DNA of 47,406 bases, from positions 1 to 47,406 of the forward strand of contig JAAYXE010000001.1 of the NCBI GenBank assembly GCA_012516075.1, given 5' to 3'. This stretch comes from Chloroflexota bacterium (GTDB taxonomy: Bacteria; Chloroflexota; Anaerolineae; Anaerolineales; UBA4823). Both the position numbers and the translations under genes were made by a program. A model generated the notes under the pieces. That model had not been told where the DNA came from. It did not search any database and saw nothing but the letters and a program-made list of their open reading frames with translations. Positions 1 through 8,556 of the stretch are shown here, in pieces; position 1 is the first letter of the stretch; each line of letters begins with the position of its first letter.

Positions 1-1524
1 GTAGATCTCCTGGGGGTCGCAGTTGAATGGGTCCGTCTCCAGTACAACCAGGTCTGCCAGATAACCCGGCGCAAGCCGTCCCAAACGATTCTCCATGCCG
101 GCTGCGTAAGCCGGTCCCGTGGTGAATGCCTGCAGGGCCTCTAAAGCGCTCAGGCGCTGCTCCGGATACCATCCCTTCGGGCCCGGTGAACCATCCGCCC
201 GGCGGCGGGTGCCGGCGGCGTGCAGCCCCCAGAACGGATTGGGTGATTCAACCGGAGCATCCGATCCGAATGCCAGCCTGGCGCCGTACCTTAACTGCGT
301 GCGCCAGGCATAGGAGAGGGCTGCTCTTTCTCCCCAGTACTGGTTGGCGATGTTCATATCCGATGTTGCGTGAATTGGCTGCATGGAAGCCGTGATCTGC
401 AGTTCGGCCAGCCGGGAGGCGTCATCCGCATGCAGCAGCTGGACATGCTCAATCCGGTGCCGGGCGGGGGGTAGCCCCTTTTCTTTTTCATAGGCCCGTA
501 ACTGCGCGAAAGCGTTCAACACCTCGTGGTTGGCCCGGTCGCCGATGGCATGTACGGCCAGACCCAGCCCGTTTTCCACAGCGACCCTTCCCTGCTCGAA
601 CAGTTCTTCGGCATCGATCAGCAGCATCCCTCGCTCGCTGCTGCCTTCGTACGGCTGCAGCATTGCCGCTGTCTGCGGCCCCAGTGCGCCGTCGGCAAAA
701 GCTTTCACGTTCCCGATGCGCAGCCAGTCGCTGCCGAAATGACTGCGCAGCCCCAGTTCAGCCGCCTCCGTCAGGCTCTCGATGGGGATGCTTTTCACCA
801 CTCTCAGGCGCAGCTCGCCGCGCTGTTCCAGGATCTGCAGCGCTGAGAAGCAGTTCCGGCGGTCAAAATCGTGAACACCGGTCAGCCCCATGCTCCATAA
901 AACCGGCAGCGCTTTACGGATGGCCTCAGCGCTCTGACTGCTGGACGGCGCCGGTATAACGCCCTCCACCAGCTCCATTGCGCCCTCGAACAGGATCCCG
1001 TTTGGAACCCCGCGCTCATCTCGCCCCAACCGCCCGCCGGGGGGATCGGGCGAGCCTTCCCCGATTCCGGCCATGCGCAGCGCGGTGCTGTTGGCCCAGC
1101 CGGCATGCAGAGACTTTGCAGTCAGATAAACCGGGTGCCGGGTTGTAATGGCGTCCAGATCGGTGGCGTTGCCAAAATCTTCCGGCCATTCATTCTGGTT
1201 CCAACCGTGACCCAGAATCCACTCACCCTCCGGAGTTTGATCCGCACGTTCGGCAACTCGCCTCAGGCACTCCTGACGGGTGGGGGTTTCACAGTCTACC
1301 TTCTGCAGGAAAAGGGCGTAGGTTTCCAGGTGGATATGAGCATCGGTCAACCCCGGGATCACGATGCGGCCTTCCAGATCCTGACGCTCGGCATTCCCGA
1401 ACCGAATCAGTAAATCGGCAGTATCTCCGGCCGCGACGATTTCCCCCCGCTCAACTGCAAGGGCAGAAACGTTCTCCAGCGCCGGATCCAGCGTGTAGAT
1501 GCGAGCGTTGTACAGTATTTTCAT
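1..1524 (-). CDS. Amidohydrolase family 3 (YtcJ-like), C-terminus cut by window edge
   Basis: The minus strand is open from the ATG at 1524 to base 1 without a stop, giving 508 residues. It opens with MKILYNARIYTLD, the usual strand of imidazolone-type amidohydrolases, and has the metal-binding pair D-A-H-I-H at residues 61-65. A V-K-A-F-A-D-G-A-L-G segment and late H-A-I-G-D and R-I-E-H-V motifs follow. The visible end (LAPGYLADLVVLETDPF) is the typical closing beta-sandwich, so only some 20-40 residues should be missing. Family members hydrolyse amide or related bonds in the cytoplasm using bound metal; the substrate cannot be told from sequence. It begins 18 bases after parB on the same strand and may be co-transcribed with parA and parB. 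No strong ribosome-binding site is visible. Confidence 0.9.
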   Translation of the reverse strand, partial: MKILYNARIYTLDPALENVSALAVERGEIVAAGDTADLLIRFGNAERQDLEGRIVIPGLTDAHIHLETYALFLQKVDCETPTRQECLRRVAERADQTPEGEWILGHGWNQNEWPEDFGNATDLDAITTRHPVYLTAKSLHAGWANSTALRMAGIGEGSPDPPGGRLGRDERGVPNGILFEGAMELVEGVIPAPSSSQSAEAIRKALPVLWSMGLTGVHDFDRRNCFSALQILEQRGELRLRVVKSIPIESLTEAAELGLRSHFGSDWLRIGNVKAFADGALGPQTAAMLQPYEGSSERGMLLIDAEELFEQGRVAVENGLGLAVHAIGDRANHEVLNAFAQLRAYEKEKGLPPARHRIEHVQLLHADDASRLAELQITASMQPIHATSDMNIANQYWGERAALSYAWRTQLRYGARLAFGSDAPVESPNPFWGLHAAGTRRRADGSPGPKGWYPEQRLSALEALQAFTTGPAYAAGMENRLGRLAPGYLADLVVLETDPFNCDPQEIY

Positions 1525-1542
1525 GGATGGGTTGGTTGGGGT

Positions 1543-2400
1543 CTAATATTCTTCGCCGGTGATGCGTGAGATGATCGCGTCCAGCTCTTCATCGGAATAA
1601 TAATGGATCGTGATGGTTCCCCCTTTGCGCCGCGGGCTGAGGTTGACCCGTGTCCCCAGGGCCGAGCGCAGCCGTGATTCCAGTGCCGCGACCTCTGGGG
1701 CTCTCTCCGCCTTCTGGCGTACCGGTGCTCTCTGCCCCTTCAACCGGCGCACCAGTTCCTCAGTCTGGCGCACATTAAGGCCTTTTTCTATCACTGTCTG
1801 CAGCGCTGCGCTCTGCGCCTGAGCGGTTGGAAGCCCGCCCAGAGCGCGGGCGTGACCTTCGCTGATCTGGTGGTCCAGCAGGGCCTGCTGTACAGCCGGG
1901 GAAAGCTTCAACAGACCGAGCGTGTTGGTGATCGCCTCCCGGCTCTTGCCCACCCGCTCTGCAATCTCTTTATGCGACAGGTGGAAGTCCTCTGCGAGCT
2001 GCCGGTAGGCTTCCGCCGCTTCCAGTGGGCTCAGATCAGAGCGCTGTACGTTCTCGATCAACGCCAGCTCCAGGCGCTGCTGGTCTCCCGCGTCGCGCAG
2101 GATGGCAGGCACGGTAGCCAGGCCGGCCTGCCGTGCAGCCAGCAGCCGCCGCTCCCCGGCGATGAGTACATATTCACCGGGATTATCTCCGTGGCTGACG
2201 ATCAGCGGCTGGATCACCCCGTGTTCACGGATCGAAGCGGCGAGTTCCTGCAGTTCTCCCGGATGAAATGACTGGCGCGGCTGGCGGGGATTCGGGATAA
2301 TGCGGTCGACCGGGATTTCGTTTACCCCATTTGAAGGGGGCTGTTCTCCACCAGGGATCAAAGCATCCAGGCCTCTGCCAAGTCCAGTTTTGCGCGCCAT
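1543..2400 (-). CDS. parB: Chromosome-partitioning protein ParB (Spo0J)
   Basis: A 285-residue ParB, normal length for chromosomal Spo0J. The N-terminus MARKTGLGRGLDALIPG is the classic signature that contacts ParA. The ParB/Srx CTPase domain covers about residues 28-115, with the nucleotide-binding GERR box at 82-85 and ENVQR at 116-120. A helix-turn-helix for parS binding is at about 142-165 (SHKEIAERVGKSREAI), and a short dimerisation domain closes the protein. It should load on parS, slide as a CTP clamp and stimulate ParA for origin segregation. It lies 29 bases downstream of parA, as in many bacteria. No canonical parS (GTTTCACGTGAAAC-like) was seen in the window, so the sites must be elsewhere or divergent. 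Confidence 0.97.
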   Translation of the reverse strand: MARKTGLGRGLDALIPGGEQPPSNGVNEIPVDRIIPNPRQPRQSFHPGELQELAASIREHGVIQPLIVSHGDNPGEYVLIAGERRLLAARQAGLATVPAILRDAGDQQRLELALIENVQRSDLSPLEAAEAYRQLAEDFHLSHKEIAERVGKSREAITNTLGLLKLSPAVQQALLDHQISEGHARALGGLPTAQAQSAALQTVIEKGLNVRQTEELVRRLKGQRAPVRQKAERAPEVAALESRLRSALGTRVNLSPRRKGGTITIHYYSDEELDAIISRITGEEY

Positions 2401-2429
2401 TGGTTTCTTTGACCTTTCGTACTGCAGTA

Positions 2430-3221
2430 TTATGCCTGTCCAACCGGGATATGAATCCCGTCTCCTTCTAACACTTCACGGGCCAGTGCCGCATATGCCA
2501 GCGCTCCGGAGGAATTGGGTGCATACACCGAGATGGGCTGGCCGTAAGAGGGCGCTTCCGCCAGGCGGATGGAGCGTGGGATGACCGCCTGAAACACTTT
2601 ATCGGGAAAATAGCGCCTCACTTCGGCCACCACATCATTGGAAAGGTTTGTGCGCCCGTCATACATCGTCAGGATCACGCCGCGCACCTTGAGTTCGGGG
2701 AACAGAGCGCTTCGCACCCGGCTGATCGTGTGGTTCAACTGGCTCAATCCTTCCAGCGCCAGGTACTCACACTGCACCGGAATTAACACCCCATCCGCAG
2801 CGGCCACAAGGCCGTTCAGGGTGAGCAGGCCCAGCGAGGGCGGGCAGTCGATCAGAATGTAGTCATAGCGGTCCACTACACTTTTTAGAGCCTGCTGCAG
2901 CCTGCTTTCGCGCGCCAGCTCGCTCACCAGTTCAACCTCTGCCCCGGCCAGGGCCGGAGAGGATGGCAGCAGGGAAATTTTCAGGCGCGGATTGTGGAGA
3001 ATGTGGCTGGTGATGGACGAACGGCCGATCAGAGCATCATAGGTTCCGCCCCGGACGGCGTGCTTATCCACCTTCAGGCAGGAGGTAGCATTGGCCTGGG
3101 GATCAAGGTCCACCAGCAGCACACGCTGACCAAAATTACCCAGGTAAGCGCCCAGATTAATGGCCGTCGTAGTCTTACCCACCCCGCCTTTTTGATTGAC
3201 AAGCGTATACACGCGCCCCAT
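2430..3221 (-). CDS. parA: Chromosome-partitioning ATPase ParA (Soj)
   Basis: A 263-residue P-loop ATPase of the ParA/MinD class. The deviant Walker A motif KGGVGKTT is at residues 11-18, with the signature lysine that allows ATP-dependent dimers. DLDPQAN follows at 38-44 and DCPPS (Walker B region) at 125-129. It lacks the N-terminal helix-turn-helix of plasmid ParA proteins, so it is the chromosomal Soj type. It binds DNA nonspecifically as an ATP dimer and is stimulated by ParB to segregate the origin. The stop of the upstream kinase gene is five bases before its start and parB follows at once, so the three genes are probably one transcript. Confidence 0.97.
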   Translation of the reverse strand: MGRVYTLVNQKGGVGKTTTAINLGAYLGNFGQRVLLVDLDPQANATSCLKVDKHAVRGGTYDALIGRSSITSHILHNPRLKISLLPSSPALAGAEVELVSELARESRLQQALKSVVDRYDYILIDCPPSLGLLTLNGLVAAADGVLIPVQCEYLALEGLSQLNHTISRVRSALFPELKVRGVILTMYDGRTNLSNDVVAEVRRYFPDKVFQAVIPRSIRLAEAPSYGQPISVYAPNSSGALAYAALAREVLEGDGIHIPVGQA

Positions 3222-3226
3222 AGATG

Positions 3227-4075
3227 CTAATAGATCTCCACCATGCTTTCAGCGATTTCTTCAGCAGTGGGCGTCCCCGAAAGACCGGGCCGCGTTACTG
3301 AGTAAGCGGCGATCTGGGTTGCGAAGCGGGCAGCTTCCCACGGATCGCGTGTGGTATACAGCCGGAAGAAAAATGCCGCTGCAAACACATCGCCGGCTCC
3401 AATCGGGTCCACCTCATTAACCACAGGTGGGCGGAACCGGCGCACATCGCCGCTCCAGTACAACCGGCAGCCCGCGCCGGCCTCCGTGACGGCCAGCACC
3501 CGTGAGGAGGCCGCCATCTCTTCGATGCGCTCCTCATCTCCGTCCACGTCCTCAATGCTGATCACAGCTGCTCCGCTGCGTTCCAGGACAAATGAACATT
3601 CCGGCCACTCGGTATGGAACACCCTTCCTTCTTCATTCCAGCTCCGCAGCCAGCCCTGAGGCGTCACACCAATAAATGCGGAGGGGAAATTGCGCACCAG
3701 CGAGGGTTCCACTTCCTGCGCTACCGGCGCCAGGTGAACGATCGAGGCGCTTCTCCATACCTCAGGCACCATGTAATAGTCCAGTTTAGGAGCAACGTGG
3801 CGCACGTACTGGATCCTGCCCTGCGGTGTATGAATGTTTTCAAACGTAGTGCTGCGGTCGGTGGGAAAGCTGGCCACCGGAATAGGCTGAAGTGGACCCA
3901 ACGGCAGCTCCGCCCCCCACGATGTAACCACACCTACACGCATGCCCAGCGCGCGGGCCGTCAGGGCTGCATAAGCAGCCGTACCACCAAGGCGAGGACC
4001 GTCTGGTGCAATATCACGGGTCAGATGACCAATGACAAGATAATCTACCGGCTCTAGAGGTGTCAGTTGGAACAT
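3227..4075 (-). CDS. PfkB-family (ribokinase-like) carbohydrate kinase
   Basis: A 282-residue ribokinase-fold protein starting MFQLTPLEPVDYLVIGHLTRD. The substrate-side GGTAAYAA motif is at about 30-37 and the ATP-site GAGDVF at 226-231, with catalytic Asp229. The N-terminal part is somewhat degenerate, so the substrate (sugar, nucleoside or other) is not predictable. It heads an operon with parA and parB (gap of five bases), an unexpected pairing of a metabolic kinase with partitioning genes. The ATG coincides with the transcription start predicted from a TATAAT at 4082-4087 and no ribosome-binding site precedes it, so the message may be leaderless. Confidence 0.9.
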   Translation of the reverse strand: MFQLTPLEPVDYLVIGHLTRDIAPDGPRLGGTAAYAALTARALGMRVGVVTSWGAELPLGPLQPIPVASFPTDRSTTFENIHTPQGRIQYVRHVAPKLDYYMVPEVWRSASIVHLAPVAQEVEPSLVRNFPSAFIGVTPQGWLRSWNEEGRVFHTEWPECSFVLERSGAAVISIEDVDGDEERIEEMAASSRVLAVTEAGAGCRLYWSGDVRRFRPPVVNEVDPIGAGDVFAAAFFFRLYTTRDPWEAARFATQIAAYSVTRPGLSGTPTAEEIAESMVEIY

Positions 4076-4081
4076 AGGAAC

Positions 4082-4111
4082 ATTATACCTGAGATAAGTT
4101 CAGCCTGTGAT
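4082..4111 (-). promoter_or_regulatory. Candidate promoter of the pfkB-like/parA/parB operon
   Basis: On the minus strand a perfect TATAAT (4087-4082, preceded by G) has an ATCACA -35-like box 18 bases upstream (4111-4106). Transcription should start at about 4075, the A of the kinase ATG, implying a leaderless message. Confidence 0.5.
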
Positions 4112-4200
4112 TTGTTCGCCGCCGGAATCCGGTTCCCAGCGGGTATAATTTCAACGCCGGGGACCGCCTCGATAATCGATGATTTCATAGAAAAAGTCAT

Positions 4201-4228
4201 TTGCATTTCGGCAGGTGCATGGTATAAT
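4201..4228 (+). promoter_or_regulatory. Candidate promoter of rplS
   Basis: TTGCAT at 4201-4206 and a perfect TATAAT at 4223-4228 are separated by 16 bases. The -10 box is ideal and the -35 box only partial. Transcription from here would give an untranslated leader of roughly 190 bases before the rplS ATG. A second TATAAT at 4144-4149 lacks a convincing -35 partner. Confidence 0.5.
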
Positions 4229-4244
4229 TTTGGCCCGTGCCGCC

Positions 4245-4280
4245 TCTGGCGGCATTCTGCTGTAAGCAGATCACGCCAGG
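4245..4280 (+). ncRNA. Structured leader hairpin upstream of rplS (possible autoregulatory element)
   Basis: The leader can fold into an interrupted hairpin. CTGGCG (4246-4251) pairs with CGCCAG (4274-4279), extended by one wobble pair, and inside it CTGCT (4257-4261) pairs with AGCAG (4265-4269) around a three-base loop. It sits just downstream of the predicted transcription start. Ribosomal-protein leaders, including some for L19, often bind their own product. I do not recognise this as a described L19 leader class. Confidence 0.45.
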
Positions 4281-4428
4281 TAGAAAAGGGAATCATTTGG
4301 ATCTCCAACTGGTTCGGGCGTGGTCGCAGCAAGGTGAGATCGCTTTAACTGGCATGCTTGCGCTCTCCGAGGCCTGCTAACCGCCTGAAGGTGTATAGCC
4401 AGCAATTTTTGTGCAAGGACGAATAATC

Positions 4429-4779
4429 ATGGACGAAATTATTAAATCTGTTGAGGCCCCTGATAATCCCAACATCCCGCAGCTTCACCCCGGTGATTCC
4501 GTTCGCGTTTACCTGCGGATCAAAGAAGGCAACAACGAGCGAACCCAGGAATTTAAAGGTACCATCATCCGGCTGCGCGGCGGCGGCAACAATGCCAATT
4601 TCACCGTCCGGCGCATCGCCAGCAACGGCATCGGTGTAGAGCGCACCTTCCTGCTCCGCTCTCCTCGACTGGAACGCGTGGTCGTTGAGCGCCAGGCCCG
4701 CGTGCGCCGCGCCCAGCTGTACTACCTGCGCGATCGCCGCGGCAAGAGCGCCCGCCTCAAGCAAAAATTCACCTCTTAA
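4429..4779 (+). CDS. rplS: 50S ribosomal protein L19
   Basis: A 116-residue L19, normal length (about 115). The ATG at 4429 is preferred over a GTG at 4411 because AAGGA (4415-4419) lies nine bases before it. Family hallmarks are the G-D-S-V-R-V turn, the stretch ERTQEFKGTIIRLRGGG, SNGIGVERTF and the basic tail beginning RRAQLYYLRDRRGKSARL. L19 bridges the 30S-50S interface. The usual neighbours rpsP, rimM and trmD are absent; the gene stands alone after a long leader, with murI 124 bases downstream. Confidence 0.97.
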   Translation: MDEIIKSVEAPDNPNIPQLHPGDSVRVYLRIKEGNNERTQEFKGTIIRLRGGGNNANFTVRRIASNGIGVERTFLLRSPRLERVVVERQARVRRAQLYYLRDRRGKSARLKQKFTS

Positions 4780-4903
4780 TACCAGGGCCAGTACGCATGT
4801 TTCAGGGTGCAGCCAGTTCATCGCGCTGCGCCCTTTTATTGTTTCATAATCTCACATCAAACGAGCAGCCTGCCGCCAGGCTGGGACGAGCCGCGGATAT
4901 ACC

Positions 4904-5743
4904 ATGAATGAAAAAGCATGCCAACCCATAGGGGTGTTTGATTCCGGCGCAGGAGGCCTGTCGGTCCTCAAAGCGCTGCGTGCGCAGCTTCCGGACGAAA
5001 AGCTCGTCTATGTCGCTGATCAGGCGCACGTCCCCTATGGTCCGCGCTCGCTTGCCGAAGTGCGCAGGTTCTCGGAGGAGATCACCCGGTTTCTGCTCGC
5101 TCAGGGCGTCAAGTTAATTGTTGTCGCCTGCAACACGGCATCCGCAGCGGCTTTGCACCACTTGCGAGCCGTTTTCCCTCAGATTTCATTTGTCGGCATG
5201 GAGCCCGCAGTGAAGCCGGCCGCGGAGTACACTCACACCGGCGTGGTTGGTGTTCTGGCCACACCAGCGACCTTCCAGGGTGAACTGTTCGCGTCTGTTG
5301 TCGAGCGCTTTGCCTCTCACGTAACCCTGCTCAAACATACCTGCCCTGGTCTGGTGGATCAGATTGAAGCAGGCCATCTTCAGGATGATCCAACCCGCCG
5401 CATCCTGGAAGAGGCTATCCAGCCGATGCTGGCACAGAACGTGGACACCATCGTTCTGGGCTGCACCCACTACCCTTTCGTGATTCCTTTGATCCGGGAT
5501 ATCGCCGGTCCACAGGTGCGGGTGATCGATCCTGCTCCAGCCGTTGCCCGTCAGGCGGGCCGCCTGCTGGACGCTCAGAATCTACGCAGAGTCCCCTCCC
5601 AGTGTGTGGACGCCGGCCCGGCCGTCCGCTTCTTCACCAGCGGCAGCCCGGAGAAGATGCAGCGCCTTCTGCCGCTGCTTTCCGTGCAGCCAGGCCCCGT
5701 AGAGCAGTTGTGCTGGCAGGGAGACCGGCTCATAACCGTTTGA
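4904..5743 (+). CDS. murI: Glutamate racemase
   Basis: A 279-residue glutamate racemase. It begins with the family pattern IGVFDSGAGGLSVL (Asp13, Ser14), then YVADQAHVPYGPR. The two catalytic cysteines are Cys76 in VACNTASA and Cys186 in LGCTHYP, one for each proton-transfer direction. It makes D-glutamate for peptidoglycan in the cytoplasm, which fits a cell that also carries murJ (27.9-29.5 kb) and builds a murein wall. It stands alone on plus, convergent with the CYTH gene. Confidence 0.96.
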   Translation: MNEKACQPIGVFDSGAGGLSVLKALRAQLPDEKLVYVADQAHVPYGPRSLAEVRRFSEEITRFLLAQGVKLIVVACNTASAAALHHLRAVFPQISFVGMEPAVKPAAEYTHTGVVGVLATPATFQGELFASVVERFASHVTLLKHTCPGLVDQIEAGHLQDDPTRRILEEAIQPMLAQNVDTIVLGCTHYPFVIPLIRDIAGPQVRVIDPAPAVARQAGRLLDAQNLRRVPSQCVDAGPAVRFFTSGSPEKMQRLLPLLSVQPGPVEQLCWQGDRLITV

Positions 5744-5769
5744 TAGCCTCATTCATCACTGCGTGAATG

Positions 5770-5815
5770 CGTTTCCCCCTGTTGATGGAAACGGAAAAAC
5801 GAGCGCCGGTTTTTC
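5770..5815. terminator. Two adjacent hairpins between convergent murI and CYTH genes
   Basis: CGTTTCC (5770-5776) pairs with GGAAACG (5787-5793). Directly after it GAAAAAC (5794-5800) pairs with GTTTTTC (5809-5815) around an eight-base loop. The A and T tracts flanking the second loop would provide a U-run from either strand, so a weak bidirectional terminator is plausible. Confidence 0.35.
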
Positions 5816-5819
5816 AGGG

Positions 5820-6449
5820 TCATTCACCGGTAACAACCTGATCGGCAGCCTTGGCGTTCAAATCCGCAGCCGTAACGGTTAACCCTTCGAAGTTCTCAAA
5901 AAGAAGATCGACAAAATTGAATCCCCAGCGCTCACGCAGGTGATCGAACATCGCATTGTAACCGTGAGGCAGGCGCGCTTCCCAGTTCAATCCCAATCGC
6001 TCGCTCATTTCCTGGATTTTCTGCGGATCCTTCCCCTCAATTTCCACAAAGCGCCCGTACGGCAGCTCATCCAGGGAGATCTCCATTCCATCCAGTTCAT
6101 ATACCGTCCGGAACTTCTCATAGGTCATCGCCACACGGTAACCCAGAGCCTCCAGGAAGGCGCGTGCGGAAGCGAAATCGCTCACCGTAAATTCGATCTC
6201 CTCACGCGCTCGGACCCCTCCTTTATCACCATCCGGACCTTTGAAGGTCAGCCGGGAAGCTGTATCCTGCCGCAGGCGCAGCACCTTTTTTTCGCGTTTC
6301 AGATCCCCTTCCGCCGTATCGAAGCGCAGGTTGATTTCGTGCACCCGTTTCTGGAGGAGCGCCCCGCCTAGCATCTGCACGCGCTGCTCCAGGGCTGCCA
6401 GGTCGGCGATATAAAACTTGACCTCAATTTCCTGATACTGGGGCTGCAT
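5820..6449 (-). CDS. CYTH-domain protein (class IV adenylate cyclase / thiamine triphosphatase-like)
   Basis: A 209-residue CYTH (triphosphate tunnel metalloenzyme) protein. The diagnostic ExExK is at Glu7, Glu9 and Lys11. Further tunnel residues follow: LRFDT at about 46-50, KVLRLRQD, a lysine in LTFKGP, REEIEF, and ELDGMEISLDELPYGRFVEIEG. These acidic and basic residues bind a metal-triphosphate. The family ranges from CyaB cyclases to thiamine or inorganic triphosphatases; sequence alone does not choose. It follows the biotin carrier gene by two bases and is probably the last gene of that operon, without an obvious functional link. Confidence 0.88.
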   Translation of the reverse strand: MQPQYQEIEVKFYIADLAALEQRVQMLGGALLQKRVHEINLRFDTAEGDLKREKKVLRLRQDTASRLTFKGPDGDKGGVRAREEIEFTVSDFASARAFLEALGYRVAMTYEKFRTVYELDGMEISLDELPYGRFVEIEGKDPQKIQEMSERLGLNWEARLPHGYNAMFDHLRERWGFNFVDLLFENFEGLTVTAADLNAKAADQVVTGE

Positions 6450-6451
6450 AG

Positions 6452-6964
6452 TTATACAATGGTGAGCAGGATCTGCCGCTGCTCAACGCTGTCGCCGGCT
6501 TTAACCCTCACCCGCCGCACCGTACCTTCGCGCGGCGCTTTGAGCTCGTTTTGCATTTTCATTGATTCCAGCACGACAAGCACATCGCCTTGACTGACCT
6601 CCTGACCATCCGAAACGGGAATGGAGACGATCAGCCCTGGCATGGGGGCCCTGAGTAAAAACTCGCCTCTCTCCACAACCCGGCTGCGTGCGGCTGCGCG
6701 CAGCCGTTTCTCGCGTTCGTCTTCCACATTCACCGGAAACAGCCGGCCGTTCATCAGCACCTGCCAGTCATTTTGCTGGCCTTCATTTTCGCTCCGGTAT
6801 ACAAACGCTTCGTAGGATTTCCCGTCAATGATCAACGAGAAAACAGGCTGGTTTCCTACAGGGTCAAAATCTACTTCATACGTCACGCCGTCAACCATCA
6901 CCCGGCGCTCGTCCACAATCTCTACGATAAATTCGTGACCGTCAATGGTGGTGATGTATTTCAT
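6452..6964 (-). CDS. Biotin carboxyl carrier protein of acyl-CoA carboxylase
   Basis: A 170-residue carrier. The ATG at 6964 is preferred over one at 6979 because GGAG lies seven bases before it. The N-terminal half (about 1-85) is a beta-rich domain resembling the BT region between biotin carboxylase and carrier in propionyl-CoA carboxylase alpha chains. Residues about 105-170 form a biotinyl domain with APMPG and ESMKMQNE; the biotinylated lysine is Lys136. It shuttles carboxybiotin between the adjacent biotin carboxylase and carboxyltransferase. It is separate from the carboxylase chain here, whereas many PccA proteins are fused. Confidence 0.93.
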   Translation of the reverse strand: MKYITTIDGHEFIVEIVDERRVMVDGVTYEVDFDPVGNQPVFSLIIDGKSYEAFVYRSENEGQQNDWQVLMNGRLFPVNVEDEREKRLRAAARSRVVERGEFLLRAPMPGLIVSIPVSDGQEVSQGDVLVVLESMKMQNELKAPREGTVRRVRVKAGDSVEQRQILLTIV

Positions 6965-7001
6965 TCCATTTCTCCGCACAGGCTGACAGGCCAGATCACG
7001 T

Positions 7002-8516
7002 TCATCGGTTCAGCCGCTCCCAGCGGCTCATCCATTTCCAGTTGCTCGTATCGCGCTCGTTTCGTCGGATGATCTGCGCCGCACGCTGTGTCTGCCTGTG
7101 TGCGACCAGTGTGGCTGCGATGGCAGCCACTGTGGACTGATGGTCTTTGCCCAACCCATCATCTTCGATCGCAAAACGTTCCTCGATAAAGCGAGTGTCG
7201 AACTGTCCGCCCATAAAGCGGTGCGAATCCATCAGGCTCTGGTGGAATGGGATGTTGGTGCGCACTCCGGCGATCTTATACTCTTCCAGAGCGCGCCGCA
7301 TACGCAGGATCGCCTCGGCGCGGGTTTCGCCCCACACAATCAGCTTCGAAATTAGGGAGTCGTAATAAGGCGTAACTTCAAAACCGGGATAAACGCCTGT
7401 ATCTACGCGCACACCCGGTCCGGTCGGCAGGAGGCTGTGAGTGATCCGCCCGGTAGATGGAAGGAAGTTGTTGTAAGGATCTTCAGCGTTAATGCGGCAT
7501 TCAATGGCCCAACCGTTCAGGTGGAAATTACCCTGGCAGCAGCGCATTTGCCGGCCGCGAGCAATACGGATCTGTTCCTTTACGATGTCGACACCGGTGA
7601 CCATTTCCGTCACCGGATGCTCCACCTGCAGGCGCGTGTTCATTTCCAGGAAGTAGAAATTCTTATCTTTATCCACCAGAAATTCAATCGTGCCTGCGTT
7701 CAGGTAATCCACCGCCTGGGCAGCGCGCACCGCCACCATGCCCATCCGCTGGCGCAGTTCTTCATCATCCCCAATGAATGGTGAAGGCGCTTCTTCCAGC
7801 AGTTTCTGGTGGCGGCGCTGCAGTGAGCATTCGCGCTCTCCCAGATGCACCACGTTGCCATGACTGTCGGCCAGAATCTGAAACTCAATATGGCGAGCAC
7901 CTTCCACCACCTTTTCCAGGTAAACATTACCATCGCCAAATGATGCCTCAGCCTCGCGGCGCGCCTGCTGCAGTAAAGCCGGCATCTCCTCCAGGCTGTG
8001 CACCTCGCGCATCCCTTTGCCGCCGCCTCCTGCTGTCGCTTTAATTAGCAAAGGAAAACCGATCGAGGGCGCTACCGCCAGCAGTTCATCATCTCGCAGC
8101 GATCCTTCCCCCTCCGTTCCGGGTACAACCGGGATGCCCGCGGCGGATACGGTCGCACGCGCCACTGCCTTGTCGCCCATCGCAGCGATCGCAGAGGGTC
8201 GCGGCCCGACAAAAACTAGGCCCGCCTTCTGGCAGTCTTCGGCAAAATCCGCGCGCTCTGCCAGAAAACCGTATCCCGGATGAATTGCTCCCGCTCCGCT
8301 TCGCCGGGCGATATCGATGATTTTATCGCCGCGCAGATAAGACTCGCGCGAGGGAGCCGGCCCCAGCAAATAGGCTTCGTCGGCATAGCGCACATGCAGC
8401 GCCTGCCGGTCTGCCTCAGAATAAACCGCGACCGTCTGCATGCCCAGTTCTCGACAGGCGCGGATAATGCGTACAGCAATCTCACCCCGATTTGCGATCA
8501 GGATTTTATTAAACAT
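7002..8516 (-). CDS. accC: Biotin carboxylase subunit of acyl-CoA carboxylase
   Basis: A 504-residue ATP-grasp biotin carboxylase, somewhat longer than AccC (about 450). It starts [20 protein letters not shown]. The ATP-binding glycine loop GGGGKGM is at 163-169, [21 protein letters not shown] is at about 226-246 in two parts, and the active-site [14 protein letters not shown] is at 291-304. It carboxylates biotin on the carrier protein using bicarbonate and ATP. The C-terminal extension beyond about 455 is basic and unremarkable. With the carrier and carboxyltransferase nearby it should form one acyl-CoA carboxylase. Confidence 0.96.
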   Translation of the reverse strand: MFNKILIANRGEIAVRIIRACRELGMQTVAVYSEADRQALHVRYADEAYLLGPAPSRESYLRGDKIIDIARRSGAGAIHPGYGFLAERADFAEDCQKAGLVFVGPRPSAIAAMGDKAVARATVSAAGIPVVPGTEGEGSLRDDELLAVAPSIGFPLLIKATAGGGGKGMREVHSLEEMPALLQQARREAEASFGDGNVYLEKVVEGARHIEFQILADSHGNVVHLGERECSLQRRHQKLLEEAPSPFIGDDEELRQRMGMVAVRAAQAVDYLNAGTIEFLVDKDKNFYFLEMNTRLQVEHPVTEMVTGVDIVKEQIRIARGRQMRCCQGNFHLNGWAIECRINAEDPYNNFLPSTGRITHSLLPTGPGVRVDTGVYPGFEVTPYYDSLISKLIVWGETRAEAILRMRRALEEYKIAGVRTNIPFHQSLMDSHRFMGGQFDTRFIEERFAIEDDGLGKDHQSTVAAIAATLVAHRQTQRAAQIIRRNERDTSNWKWMSRWERLNR

Positions 8517-8556
8517 ATCAGTTATTTTCTCCTGCCCGATTGATTTGTTCCACCAT

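Noticed and set aside
1543..3221. Search for parS sites in and around parA-parB
   Set aside because: No sequence close to GTTTCACGTGAAAC was found in the window; partial TTTCACG matches elsewhere lack the second half.
4112..4149. TTGTTC and TATAAT as an additional plus-strand promoter
   Set aside because: The hexamers are 26 bases apart, too far for a sigma-70-type promoter.
4345..4821. 158-codon minus-strand frame over rplS
   Set aside because: Complement of the highly conserved L19 gene; no ribosome-binding site and no recognisable motif.
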